A DNA stretch of 64,000 nt. Origin: Acidobacteriota bacterium (GTDB lineage Bacteria > Acidobacteriota > Terriglobia > Bryobacterales > Bryobacteraceae). Positions 1-8,076 of the stretch are shown one piece after another (the stretch's first letter is position 1; each line of letters begins with the position of its first letter). The notes under the pieces were generated by a model. That model made no database searches and was not told the DNA's origin. It saw only the letters and a list, made by a program, of their open reading frames with translations. Both the position numbers and the translations under genes were made by a program. The DNA lies in contig VFZU01000007.1 in the NCBI GenBank assembly GCA_016870995.1, forward strand, positions 48,921-112,920, written 5' to 3'.

Positions 1-271
1 CGCGGAGGGCCTGAAAGGTGGAGTAGGCGTATTGCTCGAAGACGACTTCTTCGGCGGGGCCAAAAGGGACGATTTGCTGGAAGAGCTGTTCGCGGAGAGC
101 TTTGTATTGGGTTTGTTCCTGCGGGTTAGCGGCGAAGAGGGAGTCGGCCGAGGCGTTGAGGCCGTGGCGGAGGGAGTTCTTCGCGGATTGCTGTTTGCCG
201 GCCTCGGTGCGGGGGCCGGTGGATTTTTTCGCATTACGCAGGTTGGCAAGAAGTTGGGCATCGGAAGCCAT
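1..271 (-). CDS. STGP/GK/HGL-family hypothetical protein, N-terminal part
   Basis: The gene runs off the left edge of the window; about 90 N-terminal residues are visible. It opens MASDAQLLANLRNAKKSTGP and then has a GK..S..NS..HGL block and a predicted helical stretch. The start ATG is preceded on the minus strand by AAAGGA. The same signature (NAxKSTGPxTxxGKxxSxxNSxxHGL) is found in the complete protein at 27088-27786, so the two are paralogues. This family is frequent in Acidobacteria and carries no known function; the conserved N-terminal basic motif could bind nucleic acid, which is only a guess. No catalytic motif is visible. Confidence 0.75.
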   Translation of the reverse strand, partial: MASDAQLLANLRNAKKSTGPRTEAGKQQSAKNSLRHGLNASADSLFAANPQEQTQYKALREQLFQQIVPFGPAEEVVFEQYAYSTFQALR

Positions 272-411
272 GATGTGGTTGTCCTTTCGGATTGAATTTC
301 TGGATGTTGATCCGAGGACAGGATAGCGGGTGGGGGTTGAGCGCAAGAGGAGGGGATTGAAGCGAAGTTGTTGAAAGAATTCGAGTAAATTTTTTCAAAA
401 ATTGTGTGAAT

Positions 412-640
412 AAGTTTGGGGCGGTAGGCGGAAATCGATACGTCTGGATGGGCAGCGCTGATTTGATGCGCGATCCGCGGCTGGTGCTGGATTGGCACGG
501 TGATTTGGCCGCAAGTGATGTAAATGCCCAAGCCCTCAGAGGGTGAGGAGTGAGTCGCGATTTCCGTCGCCGCCCCTTAACTGGTAAGGATCCATGGGGC
601 CTCCGTGGTGTAGAAGGTGCAGCCGCAATCGGCTGTTTTT
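412..640 (+). ncRNA. Candidate structured non-coding RNA ending in an intrinsic terminator
   Basis: No credible ORF fills this gap, but the sequence folds well. A long closing stem pairs 418-437 with 558-576 (16 Watson-Crick pairs around a small internal loop). Inside it are 449-454/525-530, 455-458/468-471, 477-481/508-512 with an inner 484-487/495-498, and a CCCT/AGGG hairpin at 533-543. A hairpin followed by a T run ends the unit at 640. The architecture is a multibranched domain closed by one stem. I matched it to no known class (no TPP, cobalamin, SRP or tmRNA signatures seen). The TATA-like bases near 408-413 could be a promoter, but this is weak. Confidence 0.35.
620..640 (+). terminator. 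Rho-independent terminator
   Basis: A six-pair GC-rich stem (CAGCCG 620-625, CGGCTG 630-635) with a CAAT loop is followed directly by TTTTT. It faces plus-strand transcription, yet no plus-strand protein gene precedes it, which supports a transcribed non-coding RNA upstream. Confidence 0.6.
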
Positions 641-730
641 CTCTTTTGAGTCCTCCTTTTGGTTTGATACTGCGCCTGATTTGAGAGGTTGTCAAGGTTC
701 ATTTTCGATGCGACAGGGAAGCGGATCTTC

Positions 731-1432
731 TCAGTTGTCCTGATGTCTGATTCGAGCGAAGAAATAAGCGAAGCATGCAGCCGTCGCGATGGGAGAAAAC
801 AGGTAGAGCACTAACATCACGGTGTCGAACCAGGTGAAGCGAGCCTTCGAAAAAACCACGTAGATTTGCTCCAGATTTGGTTGTGAGCCCAACTTGCGAA
901 CGTTTTGCTCGAAGTCGGCGCGGTCGTAATAGTCCAGTCTTTTTCTTGTTCTCGTGTCGAGGATGAAGTAGCGGTCTACTGACTGTGAATCGCTGCCGAA
1001 GTGTTCGCGTGCCTTGCTATCGATAGCTCCAAAGATATGGTCTTGCGCGAGCTGCAAAAGCCTGATGTCGTGGATGACTTGGGCTTGTTTGCTGAATTCC
1101 TTGTTGGCTTTCAAGTCCGAGAGGAAGCCGATGTTGATGTCGTCAATCAGGGTCACCGTGTAACCTCCGGGCAAGGGGGTATGCCATTCGTCGCCGATCC
1201 CGATATCCCGATTCAGGAACCCAACGTTGATGATTGCTTGAAACACAAACAGAGTTGCAAGCACGGCCATACAGGCAAATGGGTAAGCTGCCGCCCCGAG
1301 AGCGCGAGACTTTCTTCGGGCAGGATCATGGCGATAACGGAAGGCAGTGATTGCCGCAAGGAAGGCGCCGGAGATGGTCGCAAGGAAGCCGCCTATCAAG
1401 AGCCAAAAGCCCAATACGAAACCGGCACCCAT
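731..1432 (-). CDS. Small integral membrane protein of unknown function
   Basis: The protein has 233 residues. Hydrophobic segments lie near residues 4-30, 45-70 and 203-225, with the last followed by a short basic tail. Between the second and third segments is a soluble, charged domain of about 130 residues containing several helices, likely extracytoplasmic. No family motif was recognised. The gene stands alone, in the same direction as the Kelch gene upstream (1597-4278), with about 160 bp between them. The start was chosen as the first ATG before the first membrane segment; no strong ribosome-binding site is visible. Confidence 0.7.
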   Translation of the reverse strand: MGAGFVLGFWLLIGGFLATISGAFLAAITAFRYRHDPARRKSRALGAAAYPFACMAVLATLFVFQAIINVGFLNRDIGIGDEWHTPLPGGYTVTLIDDINIGFLSDLKANKEFSKQAQVIHDIRLLQLAQDHIFGAIDSKAREHFGSDSQSVDRYFILDTRTRKRLDYYDRADFEQNVRKLGSQPNLEQIYVVFSKARFTWFDTVMLVLYLFSPIATAACFAYFFARIRHQDN

Positions 1433-1596
1433 TGGAGCGGATGATAACTCAGGTTGTTCAGAATGGAGTGGATCCTAGCAAGCGTGTCGGTGGGTCAATA
1501 CACAGTCCGGGCTTTGAGGTTGGCAAGGCAATAGGTGCCGGAGCCGGGGACGAATGTGCTGATACGACCGGGTGTGCGGCTATCTTGGGGCTGCGC

Positions 1597-4278
1597 TCAT
1601 TGCACGGTGATTGGTCTAGCGAGAGAAGTGGAGCCGCGGACTACGGCGGGCGGTCCATTCGTGATGAGGTCGAAGCCATCGTAAATGGCGCTGATCTGGC
1701 GGGTTCCAGAAGGACGGGAGATGCCAGTGAGGGTGACATTAGCTTGTGTGTTTCCCCCCTCCCCAAACAATATCGTGTTGCTTGTGCCATCGGAGCTAGT
1801 GTTCCTCGGGCAGACTGGGATGGTTGTGCCGCGGGTGAGGGAGACTGTGCCAAGGTTGAGGGTGCCATCTAAAAACCGCACTTGGCCCGACATGCCAGGA
1901 ACCGGGATCGCAGTGACGGTGCAGAGGCTCGCACTGATGGAAAACGGGTTGAGAACGGGATTGGTTGGCGCAACAATCTGGATGCGGGTATCAATCGGAT
2001 TCAGGGCGGGTGTGAAGAGGATCGCGGCCCGATCGAGATCGCCACTGGCGGCATACTCGGCCCTGATGGTCGGGACATCGAGATCTGTTGCCAAGACCAG
2101 ATTCACAACGCCGGAGGCTAAGCCAGGTGCAGATGGAGTGAGATTGACGAGACCGAGCACGGCGCCGCTGCGACCTGTGATTGCCACGGTGCGCGAGACG
2201 AGGCCGAGTTCCGGATTGAATTTGAGCTGGACCGTGACTCTGGTTGATTCGCCGAAGTTCGTGGAATTGTTGAGGGTTGAAATGGTGAGGGCCGGAGCGG
2301 CAGCAGCGACCGGGAAACACTGGGAAGGCGCACTGGCACGTTTGTAGGCGGTATCGCCGCGGTAGACGGGCGCGAAACAGACAGTGCCGTTGCGACGGTC
2401 ATCGAAGGTAGGAGTGTAGGTGAGGGTGGCAACCGAAGTTGTGGATCCCGCAGGGGTCGAAAGAGAAATCGTTTTGAGAGCAATGTCGACCGCGCCACGA
2501 GGAGCTGGACTGGTTACCTGATCGGGGGGACTCACGAGGATTTCGAAGGTGGCGGGGGTGAGGAGACGCAGGCCGCCCGATGGTGCGCGGAGTGAGACCC
2601 TAGGGAGATTGTCGATGACCGTGTGGGTGAATGCGTTGGAGGCAACCGGGGCCAAGATGGCGGTTCCAGGATAGGTAAGTTGACCCGGAAACGGGCCGAT
2701 TTGACCAATGCAGCAGACCTGGACGGTACCGGTGCCGCCGGGGCCGATCAGCGATGAGGCCGAAGCACTGGAGATAAAGCCGGAGACGGAGCCAGGGAAG
2801 AGTGTGGCTCCGTTGGCTGCAGAGAGTTCGAACTTGACGGGGACGGGTTGGTTGACGATTGTGCGGCTTGCGGGTGTGACGGTGGCGGTGAGAGTGGTGC
2901 GGATGCGGGTGACGAAATTGCGTGTGACGCTGGCTCCGCGGGAATTGCGGACGGTGAGGGTGAATGTGGCGGCGCCGTCGTCGGCGGTTGGGTTGAAGAT
3001 CCCGACGGCGGCGAAGCTACCGCGCAAATCGAGGGTGGCGCTGGTGGTAAGTAGACGGTTGGAGATGTTGGTGCTGACCAGATTGAGAGTGCGGGAGAGG
3101 CTGAAGGTGACCGTGGAACCTCCGCCCGAGAGGGGGAAGGTGCCTCGGACGTCGACTCGCTCGCCAGCGAGATACATGGGGCTGTCGACGTTGGGGGATT
3201 TTGTGAAAGAGATTGAGTTGAGGGTGAGGACGCCGCAGGCGGTGGAGGGGATGTTGTCGTTGAGGCCACCGACGGCGAGGGCGGTGCCGTCGGGAAGCAT
3301 TGCGGCGAGGATGCTGGAGCGTGGGGCGGTGAGGTTGCCGATGGTGGTGAAGGTGTTGGTTTCCGGCGAGAAGAGCTCGGAGGAGGCGAGGGTGCCGGAG
3401 GAGTTGGAGCCGCCCGAGATGAGAACGCCGCCATTGCCGGCCATGAGGAGCGCGAAGTGGTTGTTGCGAGCCGTGTTGAGAGTGGCGGAGAGGGCGGTGA
3501 GGGTGTCGTTGGCGGGGTTGAAGATCTCGGCCGAGTGGAGATCGGAAGTGCCGCTAGAGCCGCCGAGGATGAGGAGACGGCCGTCGTTAAGGAGAGTGGT
3601 GGTGTGGTCGCGGCGGGGCGTGAGCATGGTGAGTTCGAGGGGCATGGTGTCGTTTGCGGGGTCGTAGAGTTCGACCGAGGCGGTGGGGCCATCGGCTCGA
3701 TTGCCGCCGATGAAGATGACGCGGCCGCCGGGGAGCAGATTCGCGGTATGGCCGGAGCGGGGGACGGCGAGCTTGGCGGTGGCGGTGGTGGATTCGAAGG
3801 TGACTGGATTGATGAGAAGGAGGGAGGCTGCGGGACCATCCGAGGTGAGGCCGCCAGCGATGAGGATCTGGCCGTCGTCGAGTTTGGTGGCGGAGAAGGC
3901 AGTGCGGGTGGGGCCGAAGTTGCCGACGGGGAGCCAGGTGTCGATGGCGGGGTCGTAGAGGGAGGCGGTGAATTGGCCGTCGGTATCGCCGCCGATCAGG
4001 AGGACGCGCTCATCGAAGAGGACAAGGCAGCGATGGCCGACTCGCGGTTTGTCCATGGAGGTGAAGGGGATGAAGGCGCCTTCAGTGGTGGAGTAGATTT
4101 CGGCGGAGTTGAGGGGGCCTTCGGAGTTGGAGCCGCCGGTGACGAGGACGCGGCCGTCGGGGAGGGATAGTGCGCAGGCGCCGGCACGTGCGTTGAGGAG
4201 TGGGCCGGTGCGTTGCCATTCCGGTGAGGTGTCCTGGGCGTTGAGGAGTAGGGCGGAAAGCAGGATGAGAATGGCCAT
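1597..4278 (-). CDS. Secreted Kelch-repeat protein with Ig-like domains
   Basis: The protein has 893 residues. Residues 1-14 form a short signal peptide ending LLLNAQ. Residues 20-350 hold about six Kelch blades, each with the pattern (L/M)..GRVL(V/I)(T/I)GG followed by SAE(I/L)Y or SVELYDP, as in galactose-oxidase-type beta-propellers. The remainder is Ser/Thr-rich beta sandwich sequence resembling bacterial Ig-like repeats. No oxidase cofactor residues could be assigned, so a binding or adhesion role is more likely than catalysis. The frame continues for another 35 codons after the TGA at 1597 with protein-like sequence (ending GTYCLANLKARTVY), so the true C-terminus may be longer. Confidence 0.8.
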   Translation of the reverse strand: MAILILLSALLLNAQDTSPEWQRTGPLLNARAGACALSLPDGRVLVTGGSNSEGPLNSAEIYSTTEGAFIPFTSMDKPRVGHRCLVLFDERVLLIGGDTDGQFTASLYDPAIDTWLPVGNFGPTRTAFSATKLDDGQILIAGGLTSDGPAASLLLINPVTFESTTATAKLAVPRSGHTANLLPGGRVIFIGGNRADGPTASVELYDPANDTMPLELTMLTPRRDHTTTLLNDGRLLILGGSSGTSDLHSAEIFNPANDTLTALSATLNTARNNHFALLMAGNGGVLISGGSNSSGTLASSELFSPETNTFTTIGNLTAPRSSILAAMLPDGTALAVGGLNDNIPSTACGVLTLNSISFTKSPNVDSPMYLAGERVDVRGTFPLSGGGSTVTFSLSRTLNLVSTNISNRLLTTSATLDLRGSFAAVGIFNPTADDGAATFTLTVRNSRGASVTRNFVTRIRTTLTATVTPASRTIVNQPVPVKFELSAANGATLFPGSVSGFISSASASSLIGPGGTGTVQVCCIGQIGPFPGQLTYPGTAILAPVASNAFTHTVIDNLPRVSLRAPSGGLRLLTPATFEILVSPPDQVTSPAPRGAVDIALKTISLSTPAGSTTSVATLTYTPTFDDRRNGTVCFAPVYRGDTAYKRASAPSQCFPVAAAAPALTISTLNNSTNFGESTRVTVQLKFNPELGLVSRTVAITGRSGAVLGLVNLTPSAPGLASGVVNLVLATDLDVPTIRAEYAASGDLDRAAILFTPALNPIDTRIQIVAPTNPVLNPFSISASLCTVTAIPVPGMSGQVRFLDGTLNLGTVSLTRGTTIPVCPRNTSSDGTSNTILFGEGGNTQANVTLTGISRPSGTRQISAIYDGFDLITNGPPAVVRGSTSLARPITVQ

Positions 4279-4740
4279 TTGAAATTAGAAGTGCAAACGG
4301 CGGGGCGGGTGGGTCGATCTTTATTTGGTTTGTTTTGAGTGGGTTGGGGGGGGCGGGTTTCAGGAAGTGGAGTTCGCGAAGACGTCTCGGCTGGATCTAT
4401 TCGGGTCTGGTGTCCAGATCGAATCGCTTTCGATCGCCCACCAGGCCACCAAGGACTCTGACGGGCCTTTCCCGAATCGTCGCTCGCTCTGCGGTCCTTG
4501 AAGCCAAAACGCTGGCAAGACATTTTGCTCACGGTACGAACAGCGCAGAAGTTGAGGGAGTTCAGCCTTCCATGTCCGCTGAGTTGGCAGGGGTCGGACT
4601 TGATTGCTTGGCTCATCTCACCCTGAGACCTGTCCCGGGTGTCATGAGACGCAGGATCCAATGCCCCCAGCTCGAGCCTTGCCCAAGTCGGCATACATAT
4701 CCGTTGCCATGAACCCGCTACACTGCAAGGGAGGCACGGA
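4279..4740. other. Intergenic region with no recognisable gene
   Basis: About 460 bp lie between the divergently oriented Kelch gene and hicA. Open frames exist on both strands, but none looks like a protein family and none has a ribosome-binding site. No repeat or terminator was recognised. Confidence 0.5.
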
Positions 4741-4962
4741 GTGAAAGTACGTGATCTAATCGAAATGTTGGAAGCTCATGGATGGGAAATGCATCGGCAA
4801 AGAGGCAGCCACCGTCAGTTTAAGCATGCTTCCTCCATCAACGTGATTACAGTTGCAGGTCAAGCTGGAGGCGATGTGCCGCCGGGAACGCTGAGCAAAA
4901 TACTACGAGATGCTGGTCTGAAGAAAAATCTTGGAAGGGATGATCAGGAGGCACAATCATGA
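4741..4962 (+). CDS. hicA: HicA-type mRNA interferase toxin
   Basis: The protein has 73 residues, the usual HicA length. It shows the dsRBD-like fold sequence MKVRDLIEMLEAHGWEMHRQ, then GSHRQFKH with the catalytic histidine of the (G/S)SHRxF motif, then a VPPGTLSKILRDAGL helix. HicA toxins cleave mRNA and tmRNA when freed from HicB. The start is GTG, preceded by GGGAGG at good spacing. The stop overlaps the start of hicB in ATGA, so toxin and antitoxin are translationally coupled, toxin first. Confidence 0.92.
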   Translation: MKVRDLIEMLEAHGWEMHRQRGSHRQFKHASSINVITVAGQAGGDVPPGTLSKILRDAGLKKNLGRDDQEAQS

Positions 4963-5177
4963 AATACACGGTGATTTATGAGAAGGGTGAGGCATCCTGG
5001 GGCGCCTATGTGCCGGATCTCCCGGGCGTGATCGCGGTGGCAGAGTCCCGAGAGTCGATTGAGGCAGAGATTCGGGAGGCTGTGGCGTTTCATATTGAAG
5101 GACTGCGAGAGAGTGGTCTGCCAGTGCCGCCGCCTTCGAGTGAAGCAGGGTTGTTGGACGTGATGCAAGTCGCGTAG
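4959..5177 (+). CDS. hicB: HicB-type antitoxin
   Basis: The protein has 72 residues and consists of the partial RNase-H-like HicB fold: YTVIYEKGEASWGAYVPDLPG followed by the amphipathic helix of the IEAEIREAVAFHIEGL type. It lacks an added DNA-binding domain, as in the short HicB class, so autoregulation may need another factor. It neutralises HicA by direct binding. It overlaps hicA by 4 bp. A 7-bp inverted repeat (5310-5316/5331-5337) followed by a T-rich stretch downstream is a weak terminator candidate. Confidence 0.92.
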   Translation: MKYTVIYEKGEASWGAYVPDLPGVIAVAESRESIEAEIREAVAFHIEGLRESGLPVPPPSSEAGLLDVMQVA

Positions 5178-5596
5178 AGGCTTGCGACGGAGCATGGGGC
5201 GGCACTTGCCTTGCTAGCCGATACTCCGAAGGGATGCATTTTGCGTGCGATTGCGACATTGGCAGGGTGGAAAAAGTTTGCAATGTGGGTCTGTCTTGGG
5301 AATGCACGCACCTCAAGCGCGAAGACGTCTTTGAGGTTAATTTTGCCCTGTTGATTATGGTGCGGCGCTTGACCTGTCCCAGTAAGAAATTGCAAAAAAA
5401 CTGTTGAATGAGAACGCCGGCAGAACTGCTTTCTTGTTCTTTCTTTTCTCCGGCATCAAGCGAGTTTTCGGCCTGCAAGCCCGCTTGGATGTAGGACAGT
5501 TTATTTGGTGCGTGCGTCACGAGAGGCTTGATTTTATTGGAGACTGTGCAAGGTACAGATCAGGCTGTCCTCTTCAACCCTTCAACACTCTTCAAC
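5178..5596. other. Intergenic region after hicAB
   Basis: About 420 bp with no supported gene. It contains the weak ACCTCAA/TTGAGGT hairpin at 5310-5337 and a run of three TTCAAC copies at 5575-5597 directly before the left inverted repeat. Confidence 0.45.
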
Positions 5597-5677
5597 CAAT
5601 CGCCACGCCCTCTTCCAAAACCCATCTCCCCGCTTCAAATCAGCGAGGGGAAGTTATATGATCGAGTGTGCGGAAAT
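5597..5677 (+). repeat. Left arm of an 81-bp inverted repeat
   Basis: These 81 bp match the reverse complement of 6219-6299 at 77 of 81 positions. Each arm also contains an imperfect hairpin (CCCCGCTTCAAATCAGCGAGGGG). The pair frames the AT-rich gene at 5714-6184. Confidence 0.9.
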
Positions 5678-5713
5678 AGGGGGGGTACTATATGAATCTA
5701 CATGGAGAAGATC

Positions 5714-6184
5714 ATGTTAGAATGCGCTCAAATTAAGAAGCGCTTTGTCAAAGCGATAGACGAATTACAACGGCCCGTAGGTTTTGTGCGCGCTAAATCA
5801 ACCTGGAGAAGAATGGGGCCAATCGTACATGAGTTGTCGTTAACGAAATCCAGATGGGATGATAACAAGTATCAGTGCTGTTACTATTTTGATATCCACT
5901 TCTACCCAAATGGTTTTGAACCTAAAGTCGATTTTAGGAGCGATTGCTCTGGACGTGTACAGGCTATTCCTGGAAGTCCCAATATTCCTAATACTACCTT
6001 TGATCAGGTGAATGAAGATCAAGCTCAAGAGTTGATCAATCAGGCAATTGATTTGCTTGCTATTTGGTATCTGCCGTGGGTCGAAAAGCATCAGACGCTT
6101 GAATCCGTCAAGGCATCGTATTTAACTGGAGCCTTTAGGTCATTCGGTGTGGGGACCATACTTCAAGAGATCTTAAAGAAATAA
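5714..6184 (+). CDS. DUF4304-like protein in an AT-rich cassette
   Basis: The protein has about 156 residues. It has the layout of DUF4304 proteins: an N-terminal helix, GFVRAKSTWRRMG, then HELSLTKSRWDDN and a YYFDIHFYPNGFEP strand pair, then a helical end with IDLLAIWYLPWVEK. The function of the family is unknown. I chose ATG 5714 because GGAGAAG lies just before it; an ATG at 5702 is in frame but has no ribosome-binding site. Base composition is visibly AT-richer than all neighbours, and the gene sits between inverted repeats, so it was probably acquired. The family assignment is by eye. Confidence 0.7.
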   Translation: MLECAQIKKRFVKAIDELQRPVGFVRAKSTWRRMGPIVHELSLTKSRWDDNKYQCCYYFDIHFYPNGFEPKVDFRSDCSGRVQAIPGSPNIPNTTFDQVNEDQAQELINQAIDLLAIWYLPWVEKHQTLESVKASYLTGAFRSFGVGTILQEILKK

Positions 6185-6218
6185 CAACCATAAGTCACGT
6201 CCTAGTGACCTTCCACCC

Positions 6219-6299
6219 ATTTCCGCACACTCGATCATAGAACTTCCCCTCGCTGATTTGAAGCGGGGAGATGGGTTTGAGAAGAGGGGGTGGCGATTG
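6219..6299 (-). repeat. Right arm of an 81-bp inverted repeat
   Basis: This is the reverse-complement partner of 5597-5677, with four mismatches. Its outer edge (CAATCGCCAC read inward) and inner edge (CGGAAAT) coincide with those of the left arm. Confidence 0.9.
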
Positions 6300-6404
6300 A
6301 GCCACCACTTCTCATTTTTCCAGGCCGCCAAGCGAAGTCATGATGAGAGCTCCTGATCCATACCGTGAGCGCGACTTTGTAGCTAACCTCACTTGGTCCA
6401 TCAA

Positions 6405-6422
6405 CCTAAAAACGGCAGTTGG
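6405..6422 (+). repeat. Left terminal inverted repeat of the IS
   Basis: The 18-bp sequence pairs with 8020-8037 at 14 of 18 positions and starts with CCT. Confidence 0.65.
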
Positions 6423-6461
6423 CTCCCCCTCGCTACACGCAACTGATGGATACTGAACGGG

Positions 6462-8036
6462 ATGAGTGCCCACGAGGACGATTTCGGTCTTCACCCATTG
6501 GGTGAGCATGAGGAAGACTTTGAGAAGTACCCGCCACCGCAGAAATTAGACACGTTTGGCGGCATGATCGAAGTGAGGTGGGAAGAGGACGCCGGGGTGA
6601 GCATGCACGGCGGTCTAGCTTTCTTTATCGAGTTCCTCAAGGTAAGCGGGATCTGGGAGAGGTTCGTCGAGGAGTGCCCTCTGAAGTATGTGTCGCCGAA
6701 TGCGCCGAGTAAGTCCGAGATCCTGGGTACGATTTTGTTGAGTGTGTTGAGTGGGCATCGCCGCTACTCTCACATCACTGGGATGCGAGGGGACGATGTG
6801 TTGCCGCAGTTGCTGGGCATCGAGAAGTTCCGCAGCGAGGACAGCGTGCGGCGGGCCTTCGAAAAGCAGAACGAAGAGGCGCTCACGCTGTGGATGGACC
6901 GGCAGATGAACGAGACCTATGCAGCGTTGCTCGATCAGCAATGGGTGCTCGATCTGGATGCGACGGTGAAGACCTTGTATGGCCGTCAGGAGGAAGCCCG
7001 GGTTGGGTATAACCCGATGAAGCCTGGACGGCCCTCGCACATTTATCATGCGATGGTGTTGACGGCGGCCAAGCTGGTGTTGAACGTGGACGCCGAGGCG
7101 GGCAACCGCATTGCCAGCGCTTACGCGCAACCTTCTTTATGGGGATGGCTCGAGTCGCGCAAGCGCAAGGACTGGCCAACGCTGGTGCGCGGCGACATCG
7201 CCTACGGCAACGAAGAGATGATGGCCGGTTGCGAACAGCGCGGGCTGGCCTATTTGTTCAAGCTGCGGCAGACGCAGCGGGTGGGACAGATGATTGGCAA
7301 GCTAGCCAAGCAAGGTGGCAAGGCCGGGTGGCGTAATGCCGGGCAGGGCTGTGAAGGCGTCGAGCAGGAGTTGCAACTGCAAGGTTGGACGCGGGCGCGG
7401 CGGGTGATCGTATTGCGGCGCAAGCTGGAGGCTCCGCCTAAGGCCGAGCCGGATCCGGCGCAGCCATCGCTGCCCGGGCTGATGCTGGAACATAAGGGCG
7501 GCGAGTGGTACGAGCACGCCGTGCTGGTGACCAACTGGGCCGAACGCGAATTGCTGGCCGTTGCGCAGATGTACCGCGACCGGGCCGGGGCCGAAAACCT
7601 GTTCGATGAGCTGAAGAACCAATGGGGCTGGACGGGGTTCTCGACGCAGGATCTCAAGCGCAGCCAGTTGATGGCGCGCATGGTGGCGCTGATCTACAAC
7701 TGGTGGAGCATCTTTACGCGGATGGGCACGGGGCCGAAGCACGGCGAGGCGATTACGACGCGAGCGCTGCTCCAGCAAGCGATTGCCAAGAAGACCAAAC
7801 ACGCCAACCAGACGCGGTTGAGTATCTCAAGCTTGCACGCCAAGGCAAAGCAGGCGGCCAACTTACTGGGGCGAATCAGCCAGTGGCTGAAGTTATTTGT
7901 CAAGCCTGCGGAGCAGTTGCCGGACGAGCGTAGATGGGGCCTCATGCTGCGTAGGATCTTTGAGGACTTCGGGAGGTTTGCGTTCCAGTCAGACCCCCAA
8001 AAGGGGGCACTTGTGGCTGTCAAATGCCGAATTTAG
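6462..8036 (+). CDS. IS1380-family DDE transposase
   Basis: The protein has 524 residues, close to the family length. It shows the DDE layout of IS4/IS1380 relatives: LDLDATVKTLYG holds the first Asp, VRGDIAYGNEEMM the second, and YRDRAGAENLFDELKNQWGW is the typical Y-(2)R-(3)E-(6)K signature with the catalytic Glu. It cuts and pastes the element by recognising the terminal repeats at 6405 and 8037. The frame is intact, so the element may still be active. Its stop codon lies within the right terminal repeat. Confidence 0.9.
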   Translation: MSAHEDDFGLHPLGEHEEDFEKYPPPQKLDTFGGMIEVRWEEDAGVSMHGGLAFFIEFLKVSGIWERFVEECPLKYVSPNAPSKSEILGTILLSVLSGHRRYSHITGMRGDDVLPQLLGIEKFRSEDSVRRAFEKQNEEALTLWMDRQMNETYAALLDQQWVLDLDATVKTLYGRQEEARVGYNPMKPGRPSHIYHAMVLTAAKLVLNVDAEAGNRIASAYAQPSLWGWLESRKRKDWPTLVRGDIAYGNEEMMAGCEQRGLAYLFKLRQTQRVGQMIGKLAKQGGKAGWRNAGQGCEGVEQELQLQGWTRARRVIVLRRKLEAPPKAEPDPAQPSLPGLMLEHKGGEWYEHAVLVTNWAERELLAVAQMYRDRAGAENLFDELKNQWGWTGFSTQDLKRSQLMARMVALIYNWWSIFTRMGTGPKHGEAITTRALLQQAIAKKTKHANQTRLSISSLHAKAKQAANLLGRISQWLKLFVKPAEQLPDERRWGLMLRRIFEDFGRFAFQSDPQKGALVAVKCRI

Positions 8037-8037
8037 G
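8020..8037 (-). repeat. Right terminal inverted repeat of the IS
   Basis: It is the inverted partner of 6405-6422 and contains the stop codon of the transposase. Confidence 0.65.
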
Positions 8038-8076
8038 CTCACCAACGAGGAGATCCACGAGGTGTTTGGCGAGTGA
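8038..8076 (+). pseudogene. C-terminal remnant of an antitoxin gene cut by the IS
   Basis: The first bases after the IS encode LTNEEIHEVFGE and a stop, which overlaps the GTG start of the PIN toxin in GTGA. The position and the acidic tail are what a Phd/VapB-type antitoxin end would look like. The N-terminal part is not found left of the IS, where the inverted-repeat cassette lies. The identification rests mainly on context. Confidence 0.55.

Larger units (their letters stand above)
6405..8037 (+). mobile_element. IS1380-type insertion sequence
   Basis: The element spans one transposase gene plus matching ends. The left end reads CCTAAAAACGGCAGTTGG and the right end, inverted, reads CCTAAATTCGGCATTTGA (14 of 18 identical). 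Ends beginning CCT are usual for IS1380 relatives such as ISEcp1. The transposase stop codon lies inside the right end. The flanking four bases (TCAA left, CTCA right) are not a clean target duplication, so one flank may have been rearranged or the insertion is old. Confidence 0.8.

Noticed and set aside
2748..3839. A 363-codon Ser/Pro-rich minus-strand frame
   Set aside because: It is an alternative frame of the Kelch gene, with composition typical of a shadow.
4279..4740. A possible transposase relic before hicA
   Set aside because: No frame resembles a transposase and no terminal repeats are visible.
6401..8041. A 4-bp target duplication of the IS
   Set aside because: The bases next to the two ends (TCAA and CTCA) are not identical.
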